A DNA stretch of 64,000 bases from Streptococcus xiaochunlingii (GCF_006385805.1 NZ_VFSG01000001.1:434001-498000), one strand, 5' to 3'. Positions 18,710-28,015 are shown, counted from the stretch's first letter. Notes: a model not told the origin generated them from the sequence alone. Program-made: numbers and translations.

Positions 18710-18823
18710 GATGTGACTAAATTAGTATGTGAAAGTTTGTGAAATATCAAATTAATCCACTTGAAAGCCTGCCTTTAGTACTATTAGAGGGTGTTTGGAT
18801 TGTGATTTATTTGAGCAAATTCT

Positions 18824-18852
18824 TTGACAGTGCTTACATTTTTGGCTAGAAT
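18824..18852 (+). promoter_or_regulatory. pdh operon promoter
   Basis: Perfect TTGACA (18824-18829), 17 bases, TAGAAT (18847-18852). The rest of 18710-18823 shows nothing further. Confidence 0.8.
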
Positions 18853-18888
18853 AAAAGAGAATGAATAATTGCTTAGAAAGGCGAAATA

Positions 18889-19857
18889 ATGGCAACATTA
18901 GATAAAAGTCTCTTATTGGAAATGTTCCGTAAAATGGAAGAAATCCGTCGCATGGACTTAAAAATTGCACAGTTAGTAAAAAAAGGAAAAGTGCCAGGAA
19001 TGACGCACTTTTCTGTTGGGGAAGAAGCGGCTAACGTTGGAGCGATGTTGGCTTTGAACGAGGATGATCTGCTAACTTCAAACCACCGTGGTCATGGACA
19101 AGCCATCGCTAAAGGAATCGATTTGAATGGTATGATGGCAGAAATCCTTGGTAAGTATACCGGTACTTGTAAAGGGAAGGGTGGATCAATGCACATCGCC
19201 GACCTGGATGCAGGTAACCTTGGTGCCAACGGTATTGTTGGTGGTGGTATGGGGATTGCAGTAGGAGCTGCTCTTACTCAACAAATGCATAAGACTGGCA
19301 AGATTGTTGTCTGCTTCTTTGGGGACGGCGCAACCAACGAAGGTGTCTTCCACGAAGCAGTGAATATGGCTTCTATTTGGAATCTTCCGGTAATTTTCTA
19401 CTGTATCAATAACGGTTATGGAATCTCTGCTGACATCAAAAAAATGACCAATGTCAAGCATATCCACGAGCGTAGTGCTGCTTACGGTATTCCTGGAATG
19501 TTTATTCCTGATGGAAACAATGTTATCGATGTCTATGAAGGATTCCAAAAAGCTGTTGAACATGTCCGCTCTGGTAAAGGCCCTGTCTTGATTGAAAGTG
19601 TCACTTATCGTTGGCTCGGTCACTCATCTTCAGACCCTGGTAAATACCGGACCCGTGAAGAAGTTGAAGAGTGGAAGAAGAAAGATCCAATCGAAAACCT
19701 TCGCAAGTATCTCCTTGAGAATGAGATTGCGAGCACAGAAGAATTGGATCAGATCCAAGAAGAAGTAAAAGAAGCAGTGGAAGCTTCAGTTAAATTTGCG
19801 GAAGAAAGCCCATTCCCTCCACTCGAATCAGCTTTCGAAGATATTTACGCAGACTAA
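18889..19857 (+). CDS. pdhA: Pyruvate dehydrogenase E1 alpha subunit
   Basis: Thiamine-diphosphate-dependent E1 alpha (322 residues) that decarboxylates pyruvate with the beta subunit. The cofactor motif runs from GDGATNEGVFHEA to INNGYGIS; the phosphorylation-loop-like segment with HSSSDPGKYR is present. An acetoin dehydrogenase (AcoA) has the same signature, but linkage with lplA and the missing aco regulator favour PDH. Ribosome site GAAAGG. First gene of pdhABCD; pdhB follows 16 bases later. Confidence 0.92.
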   Translation: MATLDKSLLLEMFRKMEEIRRMDLKIAQLVKKGKVPGMTHFSVGEEAANVGAMLALNEDDLLTSNHRGHGQAIAKGIDLNGMMAEILGKYTGTCKGKGGSMHIADLDAGNLGANGIVGGGMGIAVGAALTQQMHKTGKIVVCFFGDGATNEGVFHEAVNMASIWNLPVIFYCINNGYGISADIKKMTNVKHIHERSAAYGIPGMFIPDGNNVIDVYEGFQKAVEHVRSGKGPVLIESVTYRWLGHSSSDPGKYRTREEVEEWKKKDPIENLRKYLLENEIASTEELDQIQEEVKEAVEASVKFAEESPFPPLESAFEDIYAD

Positions 19858-19873
19858 GGGGGAGTAAAGAATT

Positions 19874-20866
19874 ATGGAAACTAAATTAATGTCTTTCCGC
19901 GATACCATTATCCTTGCTATGTCTGAGGAAATGCGTCGCGACGAAAACGTATTGTTGATGGGGGAAGATGTCGGAGTTTTCGGTGGAGACTTCGGAACTT
20001 CAGTAGGAATGCTTGAGGAATTCGGTCCAGAACGTGTTCGTGACTGTCCGATTTCTGAGGCTGCGATTTCAGGTGCGGCAGCAGGGGCAGCCATGACCGG
20101 ACTTCGCCCAATCGTTGATATGACCTTCATGGATTTCTCAGTAATTGCCATGGATGCTATTGTCAACCAAGCTGCTAAAACTCGCTACATGTTTGGTGGA
20201 AAAGGGCAAGTGCCGATGACCGTTCGCTGTGCTGCTGGTAACGGAGTTGGTTCTGCAGCCCAACACTCCCAATCCTTGGAATCATGGTTTACTCATATTC
20301 CTGGTTTGAAAGTTGTTGCTCCTGGTACGCCAGCGGATATGAAGGGGCTTCTCAAGTCATCTATCCGCGATAATAACCCCGTTATCATTCTTGAATACAA
20401 ATCAGAATTCAACCAAAAAGGGGAAGTGCCTGTTGATCCGGACTACACGATTCCACTTGGTGTCGGAGAAATCAAACGCGAAGGTACAGATGTCACTGTC
20501 GTAACCTATGGGAAAATGCTTCGTCGCGTGATGCAAGCTGCTGAAGAATTGGCAGAAGAAGGCATCTCAGTAGAAGTAGTAGACCCACGGACCTTGGTCC
20601 CACTTGATAAAGAGATCATCATTAATTCTGTCAAGAAGACAGGAAAAGTAGTGCTTGTTAATGATGCCCATAAAACGAGTGGCTATATCGGTGAGATTTC
20701 AGCTATCATTTCTGAATCAGAAGCATTTGATTACTTGGATGCACCGATCCGCCGTTGTGCGGGGGAAGATGTGCCAATGCCTTACGCACAAAATCTTGAG
20801 AATGCAATGATCCCAACAGTTGAAAGCATCAAAGATGCCATTCGTAAAACATACAACAAAGAATAA
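19874..20866 (+). CDS. pdhB: Pyruvate dehydrogenase E1 beta subunit
   Basis: E1 beta (330 residues), which completes the active site with pdhA. Visible are LLMGEDVGVFGGDFG with the conserved Glu, the DCPISEAAISGAAAGAAMTG segment, the C-terminal transketolase domain beginning VGEIKREGTDVTVV, and DAHKTSGYIGEISA. Ribosome site GGGGGAG. Its stop codon directly abuts a palindrome (20867-20886), and the spacer to pdhC is unusually long and structured. Confidence 0.94.
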   Translation: METKLMSFRDTIILAMSEEMRRDENVLLMGEDVGVFGGDFGTSVGMLEEFGPERVRDCPISEAAISGAAAGAAMTGLRPIVDMTFMDFSVIAMDAIVNQAAKTRYMFGGKGQVPMTVRCAAGNGVGSAAQHSQSLESWFTHIPGLKVVAPGTPADMKGLLKSSIRDNNPVIILEYKSEFNQKGEVPVDPDYTIPLGVGEIKREGTDVTVVTYGKMLRRVMQAAEELAEEGISVEVVDPRTLVPLDKEIIINSVKKTGKVVLVNDAHKTSGYIGEISAIISESEAFDYLDAPIRRCAGEDVPMPYAQNLENAMIPTVESIKDAIRKTYNKE

Positions 20867-20886
20867 TACATAACATAAATTATGTA
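20867..20886. repeat. Stop-codon-abutting palindrome, copy 1
   Basis: TACATAA-N6-TTATGTA directly after the pdhB stop. Related copies lie at 28857, 31193 and 34320. Confidence 0.7.
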
Positions 20887-21084
20887 ATGTTAATTAAATT
20901 AGACTAGGAAACTTTGTATCTAGTGATGCAAAGTTCTCTACGTCCTTGATATCTTAGATTAGAGCATGGGCTAAAAGCTCGGAAAAAAGATAAATCTCCT
21001 TGACTTCATCGAAGTCTGCGTTGATTTCCTATTTTTCAGTCGCTTTTAAACGCCCTTTGCATCATAAATAGAATAGGAGAGGTC
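20887..21084 (+). promoter_or_regulatory. Structured spacer between pdhB and pdhC
   Basis: An 11-pair hairpin (AACTTTGTATC, loop TAGT, GATGCAAAGTT; 20910-20935) whose 3' arm GATGCAAAG is also complementary to CTTTGCATC at 21055-21063, just ahead of the pdhC ribosome site AGGAGAGG. A further hairpin GACTT-CATC-GAAGTC lies at 21002-21016 (allowing one base). Two exclusive folds are therefore possible. No open frame of note. A riboregulator is inference. Confidence 0.45.
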
Positions 21085-22128
21085 ATGGCTGATGATAAGC
21101 TAAGAGCGACTCCTGCGGCTAGAAAATTAGCGGATGATCTTGGGATCAACCTCTATGATGTTTCTGGTTCAGGCGCAAACGGTCGTGTCCACAAAGAAGA
21201 CGTGGAAACATATAAAGACACAAATGTGGTTCGCATTTCACCACTTGCAAAACGAATTGCTTTAGAACACAATATTGCTTGGCAAGAAATCCAAGGAACT
21301 GGTCATCGTGGTAAAATTATGAAGAAGGACGTCCTTGCTTTCCTTCCTGAAAATATTGAGAATGAGACCATTAAGTCACCTGCTCAAATTGAGAAAGTCG
21401 AAGAAGTTCCTGATAATGTGACACCTTATGGTGAGATCGAGCGGATTCCGATGACACCAATGCGTAAGGTAATCGCTCAACGGATGGTGGAATCTTACTT
21501 GACAGCACCAACCTTTACTTTGAACTATGACATTGATATGTCTCAAATGTTGGCCCTTCGTAAGAAGGTATTGGATCCAATCATGGAGGCCACTGGCAAG
21601 AAAGTCACTGTAACAGATTTGCTTTCTCTAGCAGTGGTTAAGACCTTGATGAAACATCCATACATCAATGCGTCATTAACAGAAAATGGCAAAACCATCA
21701 TCACTCACAATTATGTCAACTTAGCGATGGCAGTTGGGATGGACAATGGATTGATGACTCCAGTTGTCTACAATGCTGAAAAGATGACCTTGTCAGAGTT
21801 GGTCGTAGCCTTCAAGGATGTTATCGGACGTACCTTGGATGGTAAGCTTGCTCCAAGTGAATTGCAAAACTCAACCTTTACCATCAGTAACTTGGGAATG
21901 TTTGGCGTTCAATCATTTGGACCAATTATCAACCAACCAAATTCTGCCATCCTTGGCGTTAGTGCAACGGTTGAAAAACCAGTGGTTGTGAATGGTGAAA
22001 TTGTTATTCGTCCAATCATGAGCTTGGGCTTGACCATTGACCACCGAGTAGTCGATGGGATGGCTGGTGCCAAATTCATGAAAGACTTGAAAGCCTTGAT
22101 TGAAGACCCGATTTCAATGTTGGTCTAA
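21085..22128 (+). CDS. pdhC: Dihydrolipoamide acetyltransferase E2 without lipoyl domain
   Basis: The E2 acyltransferase core (347 residues). It starts directly with two peripheral-subunit-binding domains (about 8-43, RATPAARKLADDLG, and 50-87, RISPLAKRIALEHN), each with a G-x-G-x-x-G-x-(I/V)-x-K-x-D-V end, then the catalytic domain with TIDHRVVDG (His320). There is no lipoyl domain; that domain is on the E3 gene next door. The frame cannot be extended upstream into a lipoyl sequence. The pneumococcal enzyme, as I recall it, has the same layout, so this is a streptococcal trait and not local damage. Confidence 0.93.
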   Translation: MADDKLRATPAARKLADDLGINLYDVSGSGANGRVHKEDVETYKDTNVVRISPLAKRIALEHNIAWQEIQGTGHRGKIMKKDVLAFLPENIENETIKSPAQIEKVEEVPDNVTPYGEIERIPMTPMRKVIAQRMVESYLTAPTFTLNYDIDMSQMLALRKKVLDPIMEATGKKVTVTDLLSLAVVKTLMKHPYINASLTENGKTIITHNYVNLAMAVGMDNGLMTPVVYNAEKMTLSELVVAFKDVIGRTLDGKLAPSELQNSTFTISNLGMFGVQSFGPIINQPNSAILGVSATVEKPVVVNGEIVIRPIMSLGLTIDHRVVDGMAGAKFMKDLKALIEDPISMLV

Positions 22129-22169
22129 TCAACGAGAGAGAATAGAAACAAGAAAAAGAGGGAAATAAA

Positions 22170-23876
22170 ATGGCCTTAGAAGTAATTATGCCGAAAGCCG
22201 GCGTAGATATGACCGAAGGACAAATCGTTCAGTGGAATAAAAAAGTTGGCGAATTTGTAAAAGAAGGAGAAGTTCTCCTTGAAATCATGACAGACAAAGT
22301 CAGCATGGAGTTGGAAGCGGAAGAAGACGGTTACTTGATTGCTATCTTGAAAGGGGACGGCGAAACTGTTCCTGTAACAGAAGTGATCGGTTACCTTGGT
22401 GAAGAAGGGGAAAACATCCCTACAGCTGGAGCAGTAGCACCAGAAGCGAGTCCAGCACCAGTCACAGTAAGTGCTTCAAACGATGACAATAAGAGCGATG
22501 ATGCTTATGATATCGTAGTAATCGGTGGGGGTCCTGCTGGTTACGTATCTGCTATTAAGGCAGCTCAATTAGGTGGTAAGGTTGCACTCGTTGAGAAATC
22601 TGAACTTGGTGGAACGTGCTTGAACCGCGGATGTATCCCAACTAAGACTTACCTCCACAACGCTGAAATCATTGAAAATATTGGTCATGCGGCAAACCGT
22701 GGTATTATCATTGAAAATCCAAGTTTCTCAGTGGATATGGATAAGGTTCTTGAAACCAAGAACAAGGTCGTAAATACCTTGGTTGGTGGTGTTGCTGGAC
22801 TTCTTCGTAGCTACGGAGTGGATGTTCATAAGGGTATCGGTACCATTACGAAAGATAAGAATGTCTTGGTCAATGGCTCAGAATTGCTTGAAACCAAGAA
22901 AATCATCCTTGCTGGTGGTTCAAAAGTTAGCAAGATTAACGTTCCAGGTATGGAATCATCCCTTGTCATGACCAGTGACGACATCCTTGAAATGAATGAA
23001 GTTCCAGAAAGCCTTGTCATCATCGGTGGTGGGGTTGTTGGTATCGAACTTGGTCAAGCCTTCATGACCTTTGGTTCAAAAGTTACTGTTATCGAAATGA
23101 TGGACCGTATTGTTCCAGCTATGGATGCAGAAGTATCTAAGAACCTTCGCTTGATCCTTGAACGCAAGGGTATGACCATCTTGACGGATACGAAATTGCA
23201 AGAAATCATTGAAGAAGATGGCAAACTCCGTATCAAGGTTGAAGGAAAAGATGATATCATCGCAAACAAAGCTCTTCTTTCAATCGGTCGTGTTCCAGAT
23301 CTTGAAGGAATCGGTGAAGTCGAGTTTGAATTAGACCGTGGTCGTATCAAGGTTAACGAATACATGGAAACTTCTGTTCCAGGTATCTATGCACCAGGTG
23401 ATATCAACGGTACTAAGATGTTGGCCCATGCTGCCTTCCGTATGGGTGAAGTGGCAGCTGAAAATGCTCTTAAGGGAAATCATGCTGTTGCAAAATTGAA
23501 CTTGACTCCTGCAGCCATCTACACACTTCCAGAAGTGGCGGCTGTTGGTTTGACAGAAGAACAAGCTCGTGAGAAATACGACGTTCAAATCGGTAAATTT
23601 AACTTTGCGGCGAACGGTCGTGCCATTGCATCAGATGCGGCTCAAGGCTTTGTTAAAGTCATTGCAGACAAGAAATACGGTGAAGTTCTTGGGGTTCATA
23701 TCATTGGTCCTGCAGCAGCTGAATTGATCAACGAAGCTTCAACCATCATTGAGATGGAAATCACTGTGGAAGAAATGCTCAAGACCATTCATGGTCACCC
23801 AACCTTCTCAGAAGTGATGTACGAAGCCTTTGCGGATGTACTTGGCTTGGCAGTTCACTCACCTAAGAAGAAATAA
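22170..23876 (+). CDS. pdhD: Dihydrolipoamide dehydrogenase E3 with N-terminal lipoyl domain
   Basis: A 568-residue E3. Residues 1-80 are a lipoyl domain with the modified lysine Lys43 in MTDKVSME, joined by an Ala/Pro linker (about 82-105) to the flavoprotein. The FAD loop is VIGGGPAGYVSA, the redox disulfide Cys150-Cys155 is in GGTCLNRGCIPTK, the NAD loop is IIGGGVVGIELG, and the C-terminal active-site His-Glu is in HGHPTFSE. It reoxidises dihydrolipoamide and here also carries the swinging arm the E2 lacks. lplA, which attaches lipoate, follows. Confidence 0.96.
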   Translation: MALEVIMPKAGVDMTEGQIVQWNKKVGEFVKEGEVLLEIMTDKVSMELEAEEDGYLIAILKGDGETVPVTEVIGYLGEEGENIPTAGAVAPEASPAPVTVSASNDDNKSDDAYDIVVIGGGPAGYVSAIKAAQLGGKVALVEKSELGGTCLNRGCIPTKTYLHNAEIIENIGHAANRGIIIENPSFSVDMDKVLETKNKVVNTLVGGVAGLLRSYGVDVHKGIGTITKDKNVLVNGSELLETKKIILAGGSKVSKINVPGMESSLVMTSDDILEMNEVPESLVIIGGGVVGIELGQAFMTFGSKVTVIEMMDRIVPAMDAEVSKNLRLILERKGMTILTDTKLQEIIEEDGKLRIKVEGKDDIIANKALLSIGRVPDLEGIGEVEFELDRGRIKVNEYMETSVPGIYAPGDINGTKMLAHAAFRMGEVAAENALKGNHAVAKLNLTPAAIYTLPEVAAVGLTEEQAREKYDVQIGKFNFAANGRAIASDAAQGFVKVIADKKYGEVLGVHIIGPAAAELINEASTIIEMEITVEEMLKTIHGHPTFSEVMYEAFADVLGLAVHSPKKK

Positions 23877-24104
23877 TACTATTCTTTCAACTAAATTTTC
23901 TTAAAGTAGTACGGACGGCAGCGACCTCTCTTAGAGTTCCATGCCTAAAAATTGAGCCACTTGTCTCAATTTTTCCGAGAAATGTAACGAGTTATCGTTA
24001 CATTTCTTTTTACTACTTCAGAAATTCAAGTGAAATTCAACTATTTCTGTCTAATGCTTATCTTACTATGAGTAGGATTTATAAAACGAATTTTTGGAAT
24101 TACT
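23877..24104 (+). promoter_or_regulatory. Structured spacer between pdhD and lplA
   Basis: An outer pairing AAGTAGTA/TACTACTT (23904-23911 with 24011-24018) encloses two strong hairpins: AAAAATTGAG/CTCAATTTTT (23947-23974) and a perfect 12-base stem at 23979-24006. No open reading frame. The shape suggests a folded RNA or a small mobile element; the patch CTTAGA...CATG...CTAAAA also occurs in the pdhB-pdhC spacer. Confidence 0.5.
23979..24011 (+). terminator. Strong intrinsic terminator after pdhD
   Basis: Perfect 12-base stem GAAATGTAACGA/TCGTTACATTTC, loop GTTA, then TTTTT. Confidence 0.85.
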
Positions 24105-25094
24105 ATGAAATACATTATTAATTATTCAAATGATACTGCTTTTAATATTGCTTTAGAAGAGTATGCTTTTAAGCACCTCTTGGATGAGGATCAAATCTTC
24201 CTTCTTTGGATTAACAAACCTTCGATTATCGTTGGTCGTCACCAAAATACCATCGAAGAAATCAACCGTGACTATGTTCGGGAGCATGGGATTGAAGTGG
24301 TTCGCCGAATCAGTGGTGGTGGGGCTGTTTATCACGATTTGAACAATCTCAACTACACCATCATTTCAAAAGAAGATGAAAACAAGGCCTTTGATTTCAA
24401 GAGCTTCTCAACTCCTGTGATCAACACCTTGGCTCAACTTGGGGTTAAGGCTGAATTCACGGGTCGTAACGACTTAGAGATTGATGGCAAGAAATTCTGT
24501 GGAAATGCCCAAGCTTACATCAATGGTCGGATCATGCACCATGGTTGCCTTCTTTTTGACGTTGATTTGTCAGTCCTTGCTAATGCGCTTAAGGTGTCTA
24601 AAGACAAGTTTGAGTCCAAAGGGGTTAAATCAGTCCGTGCTCGTGTGACCAATATCATCGATGAGTTGCCAGAAAAAATCACGGTTGAAGAGTTCCGTGA
24701 CTTGCTTTTGGACTACATGAAGAAAGAATACCCTGAGATGACAGAATATGTCTTCTCGGATGAAGAATTGGCTGAAATCAATCGTATCAAGGAAACCAAG
24801 TTTGGTACCTGGGATTGGAACTATGGAAAGTCTCCTGAATACAATGTCCGTCGTGGCACTAAATTCCCTAGCGGTAAGGTTGAAATCTTCGCAAACGTCA
24901 TTGAATCCAAAATTCAAGATATCAAGATTTACGGTGACTTCTTTGGTATCGAAGACGTAGCAGCAGTAGAAGATATCCTTCGTGGTGTCAAATACGAACG
25001 CGAAGACGTCCTCAAAGCCCTTCAAACCATTAACCTAGGTCGTTACTTCGCAGGTATCACTGCAGAGGAAATTGCTGAAGCAGTGGTTGAATAA
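24105..25094 (+). CDS. lplA: Lipoate-protein ligase
   Basis: A 329-residue lipoate ligase that activates lipoate with ATP and attaches it to lipoyl domains. Visible are VGRHQNTIEEIN, the binding-pocket motif RRISGGGAVYHD, the conserved NDLEIDGKKFCGNAQ with the active-site lysine, and a C-terminal accessory domain (about 245-329). The target in this window is Lys43 of PdhD. It lies after a strong terminator, so it may be separately expressed or reached by readthrough. Confidence 0.94.
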   Translation: MKYIINYSNDTAFNIALEEYAFKHLLDEDQIFLLWINKPSIIVGRHQNTIEEINRDYVREHGIEVVRRISGGGAVYHDLNNLNYTIISKEDENKAFDFKSFSTPVINTLAQLGVKAEFTGRNDLEIDGKKFCGNAQAYINGRIMHHGCLLFDVDLSVLANALKVSKDKFESKGVKSVRARVTNIIDELPEKITVEEFRDLLLDYMKKEYPEMTEYVFSDEELAEINRIKETKFGTWDWNYGKSPEYNVRRGTKFPSGKVEIFANVIESKIQDIKIYGDFFGIEDVAAVEDILRGVKYEREDVLKALQTINLGRYFAGITAEEIAEAVVE

Positions 25095-25100
25095 AGTCGT

Positions 25101-25132
25101 AAGAGATTCGCAGAAGCGGGTCTCTTTTTTGA
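25101..25132 (+). terminator. Intrinsic terminator after lplA
   Basis: Stem AAGAGA..CGC/GCG..TCTCTT with an AGAA loop and T run. Confidence 0.8.
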
Positions 25133-25154
25133 AACTAGTTTCACATAGAAATTA

Positions 25155-25183
25155 TTGTTTTACTAAGGATTTTGTAGTATAGT
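25155..25183 (+). promoter_or_regulatory. Probable promoter of the DUF1430/ABC pair
   Basis: TTGTTT (25155-25160), 17 bases, TATAGT (25178-25183). The leader to the first gene is about 125 bases and holds no convincing bacteriocin gene. Confidence 0.5.
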
Positions 25184-25313
25184 AAAGGTGGAAAAATGTA
25201 TTCGATTACAAAAATATAAATATGATTTTTTAATACTCAGTAACCACTAAACAACGAAATTAATTGACTAGCTAGGTATTACTTTCCTTTTCTGCTTTAG
25301 AAAGTGTGATGAT

Positions 25314-27323
25314 ATGAAACGTGTCTTTATTATTTTATCAAACCTTTTCATCTCTAGCTTTTTGATTTGGATTGCCTTTATTTCTCCAAATACGGTTATC
25401 CACCGCAGTCTTCCGGTAGTAGGTGTGGTAAGACAAGAAAAGAGCATCAAATATGAAGACTTATCTACCTCTTTAGATCTCTTGGCAAGGGAAAATCATA
25501 GTATAATTGCTCGTCAGATACAAAGAACAGATTCTAAAGGGCAGGTTGTTTTCACCTATGATATCTACGGAGAGGGAAAACTTCCTTCTGGAATTAAAAG
25601 AGAGAAGAAAAAACTGGCTGCCAATGAAAGCCTGGTAGTGAATTATTATGTATTAACAGGTGATTTAGAAACTGAAAAGCTGGATCAAACGCTTCATACT
25701 CTTGGTTTCTCACAAACTTTTATAGAGAAACCAAATCCTCTGCAGACCTTTATTGCCTTTTTTGGCTCAGGTTCACAATCACTTGCCTTGGTTATTTTTA
25801 TCATTAGTTTTAGCGCTTTGACGATTATCCAGAAAACACTTGAAATGAGAAGCGCTGGGATTCGATATATCTCAGGAATGAGACGCTTGCAGCTTTTCGG
25901 ACATTCTTTAAAAGATGATAGTATAGAGTTGCTTTTGGGATGTATTGGCGCAAGTATAATGGGTGCGGTTCTGATTTATTCCTTTCAATTAACACCTTTT
26001 ACCTATTCCGTCATCATTTCGAGTAGTATTATTTACAATGGGATGTTACTTATTTTATCTGCTATCTTATCCTTCCTCTTTGCATATAGTATTCAAACAA
26101 TGCATTTAGTCACCCTTCTAAAAGGGAAAGTTCCATTAAAGCGCATTTTGCTCTTCCTCTTTATTTGTCAATTTCTTGCTGTCACACTAATTGGTCTTGC
26201 AGTTCATCGAATCAGTATTTATGGATCCGTCTGGCAAACTTACCAAGAGGGAAGTGAGGCTTGGTCTAAACAATCAAATTGGGTTCAAATTAGTACAAAT
26301 CGAGAATATTTCTATCAGATTACCAGCAAAGAGACTATGAAGGAAAATGGTAAGAAATGGTCTAAGCTCATCGAGTCTGGTATTGAAAATGGTGGTCTTT
26401 TAGCTTATCATAATCTCGTATCTTTTAGCTCAAAAGGAGTTATGACGGATCCTAGTACAGGTAAAGAGTTTTCAATTACAGATTATGATCCTCTTGCACG
26501 AACTCTCTATGTAACTCCAAATTATCTTGATATTCAGAATGTTCCAGTTTCTCCTGAAGGAAAAGATCACTTAAATCATTTACAAGCAGGAAAATTTGGT
26601 CTCTTACTTCCGGAAAAACTAAAAAGTCGTGAAGAGGAGATGATCAAACGATATGAAGATTATCTATCTCCTCGAGATGATCAAGGGAACATCGCTTTAT
26701 CGATGAAAGCACGGGTAACCTATCTTCCTAACAACCAAAAACGATTTATCTACAACAATACACCAATCAGCTATAAGCAATTCTTTACCGATCCGGTTTT
26801 AGTGATTGTTCAACCTGAAAGTTTTGGAGGCTACGAGAATCCTTATTTCACCCAACTAAATTCCTACCTTTATTTTAATGGACTTGAGAATAGTAAGAAG
26901 CTCGTTGCTGAGTATGATCTTGAAAAAAATGTTAGTCAATATGACTATGCGGCGTCTGTATACCAGCAGATGATCCAATCCATTCAATTAGAGAATCTCA
27001 TTATCATTGCAGGAGGAATCTTTGCAATAGCTACTTCCATACTACTCTTTAACACCATGAATTTCCTCTATTTTGAAGAGTTTAGAAGACCAATCTTCTT
27101 GAAGAAGATTGCAGGTCTAGGATTTGTAAACATTCACCAAATGATTTTGCTTTCAGAAAGTATCCTCTTACTATTAGGAAGCCTCCTGACATTCCTTCTC
27201 ACTCAAGAATGGTGGATTGCTCTTGCCACTCTCTTGCTATTTATTACTAATGCTTGGTTCATTCTCCTATACCGGTCTCATAAAGAAGACCACTTGCTAG
27301 CCACTGTATTGAAAGGAGCCTAA
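25314..27323 (+). CDS. Bacteriocin-associated integral membrane protein (DUF1430)
   Basis: A 669-residue membrane protein of the bacteriocin-associated integral membrane / putative immunity family. There is one N-terminal helix (about 5-23) and an extracellular domain. A block of three or four helices follows (about 150-310), then a large extracellular loop (310-555) and a final FtsX-like group of three helices. The overall plan is that of MacB/FtsX-type permeases. The ATPase gene starts two bases after its stop, so the pair forms one transporter. Relatives accompany lactococcin 972-type bacteriocins; no such precursor is visible here. Confidence 0.75.
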   Translation: MKRVFIILSNLFISSFLIWIAFISPNTVIHRSLPVVGVVRQEKSIKYEDLSTSLDLLARENHSIIARQIQRTDSKGQVVFTYDIYGEGKLPSGIKREKKKLAANESLVVNYYVLTGDLETEKLDQTLHTLGFSQTFIEKPNPLQTFIAFFGSGSQSLALVIFIISFSALTIIQKTLEMRSAGIRYISGMRRLQLFGHSLKDDSIELLLGCIGASIMGAVLIYSFQLTPFTYSVIISSSIIYNGMLLILSAILSFLFAYSIQTMHLVTLLKGKVPLKRILLFLFICQFLAVTLIGLAVHRISIYGSVWQTYQEGSEAWSKQSNWVQISTNREYFYQITSKETMKENGKKWSKLIESGIENGGLLAYHNLVSFSSKGVMTDPSTGKEFSITDYDPLARTLYVTPNYLDIQNVPVSPEGKDHLNHLQAGKFGLLLPEKLKSREEEMIKRYEDYLSPRDDQGNIALSMKARVTYLPNNQKRFIYNNTPISYKQFFTDPVLVIVQPESFGGYENPYFTQLNSYLYFNGLENSKKLVAEYDLEKNVSQYDYAASVYQQMIQSIQLENLIIIAGGIFAIATSILLFNTMNFLYFEEFRRPIFLKKIAGLGFVNIHQMILLSESILLLLGSLLTFLLTQEWWIALATLLLFITNAWFILLYRSHKEDHLLATVLKGA

Positions 27324-27324
27324 T

Positions 27325-27951
27325 ATGATTAGCATAGAACATTTAACCAAATCATTTGGCCAACGAACAGTCTTTCAAGATTTGAGTTTGCAGTTTACAG
27401 CTGGAAAAGTTTATGCTCTGATCGGAAATAGTGGGTGTGGTAAAACAACCTTGCTTAATATCTTGGCGAAGTTAGAGCCTTATGAAGAAGGGAGTATAAG
27501 CTATCAAGGGCAAGAACTGAAACAAATCAAACAGCATCACTTTTTTAAGCATGAATTAGGCTATCTCTTTCAAAACTTTGGCCTACTTGAAAACGAGACT
27601 ATCGCTAAAAATTTAGACTTGGGATTGATTGGGCAAAAATTAACGAAAAAAGAGAAGAAGCAGCAAGAAGAAGAAGTGCTCAAAAAAGTAGGATTGGCTT
27701 ACCTAGCTCTGGATCAAAAGATTTATGAATTATCGGGGGGAGAGGCGCAACGTGTCGCATTAGCTAAAGTTATTTTAAAAGATCCACCTTTGATTTTAGC
27801 GGATGAACTAACTGCAGCACTGGATCCAGAAACCTCACAAGAGGTGATGGACTTGCTCTTAATGTTAAAGAATCAAGAGCGTATAATCATTATTGCAACC
27901 CATAATCCAGTGATTTGGGAACAAGCTGACGAAGTGATAAGGCTTAACTAG
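27325..27951 (+). CDS. ABC transporter ATPase of the bacteriocin-export type
   Basis: A compact 208-residue ATPase. Walker A is GNSGCGKTT, the Q-loop is in FQNFGLLENETI, the signature is LSGGEAQRVALAK, Walker B is LILADELTAALD and the switch histidine is in ATHNP. The sequence FQNFGL...N is typical of LolD/MacB-like and lactococcin-972-group exporters. It has no membrane domain and works with the DUF1430 protein, whose gene ends two bases before. AAAGGAG precedes the start. Confidence 0.88.
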   Translation: MISIEHLTKSFGQRTVFQDLSLQFTAGKVYALIGNSGCGKTTLLNILAKLEPYEEGSISYQGQELKQIKQHHFFKHELGYLFQNFGLLENETIAKNLDLGLIGQKLTKKEKKQQEEEVLKKVGLAYLALDQKIYELSGGEAQRVALAKVILKDPPLILADELTAALDPETSQEVMDLLLMLKNQERIIIIATHNPVIWEQADEVIRLN

Positions 27952-28015
27952 TTCATGGTTGAAAAATGGTAGGATCTTCTAGTTTATCTTTTATAGCTAT
28001 TCAGAGGAAAAGCTG

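Noticed and set aside
18481-18750. Open frames of 86-89 codons on the minus strand across the repeats (also 46801-47061)
   Set aside because: They run through the three-hairpin repeat and the neighbouring genes' ends; the shared protein sequence only reflects the DNA repeat.
25196-25219. A seven-residue ORF with AAAGGTGG ahead of it, as a leader or bacteriocin remnant
   Set aside because: The predicted promoter starts transcription inside or after its ribosome site, and it is too short to support.
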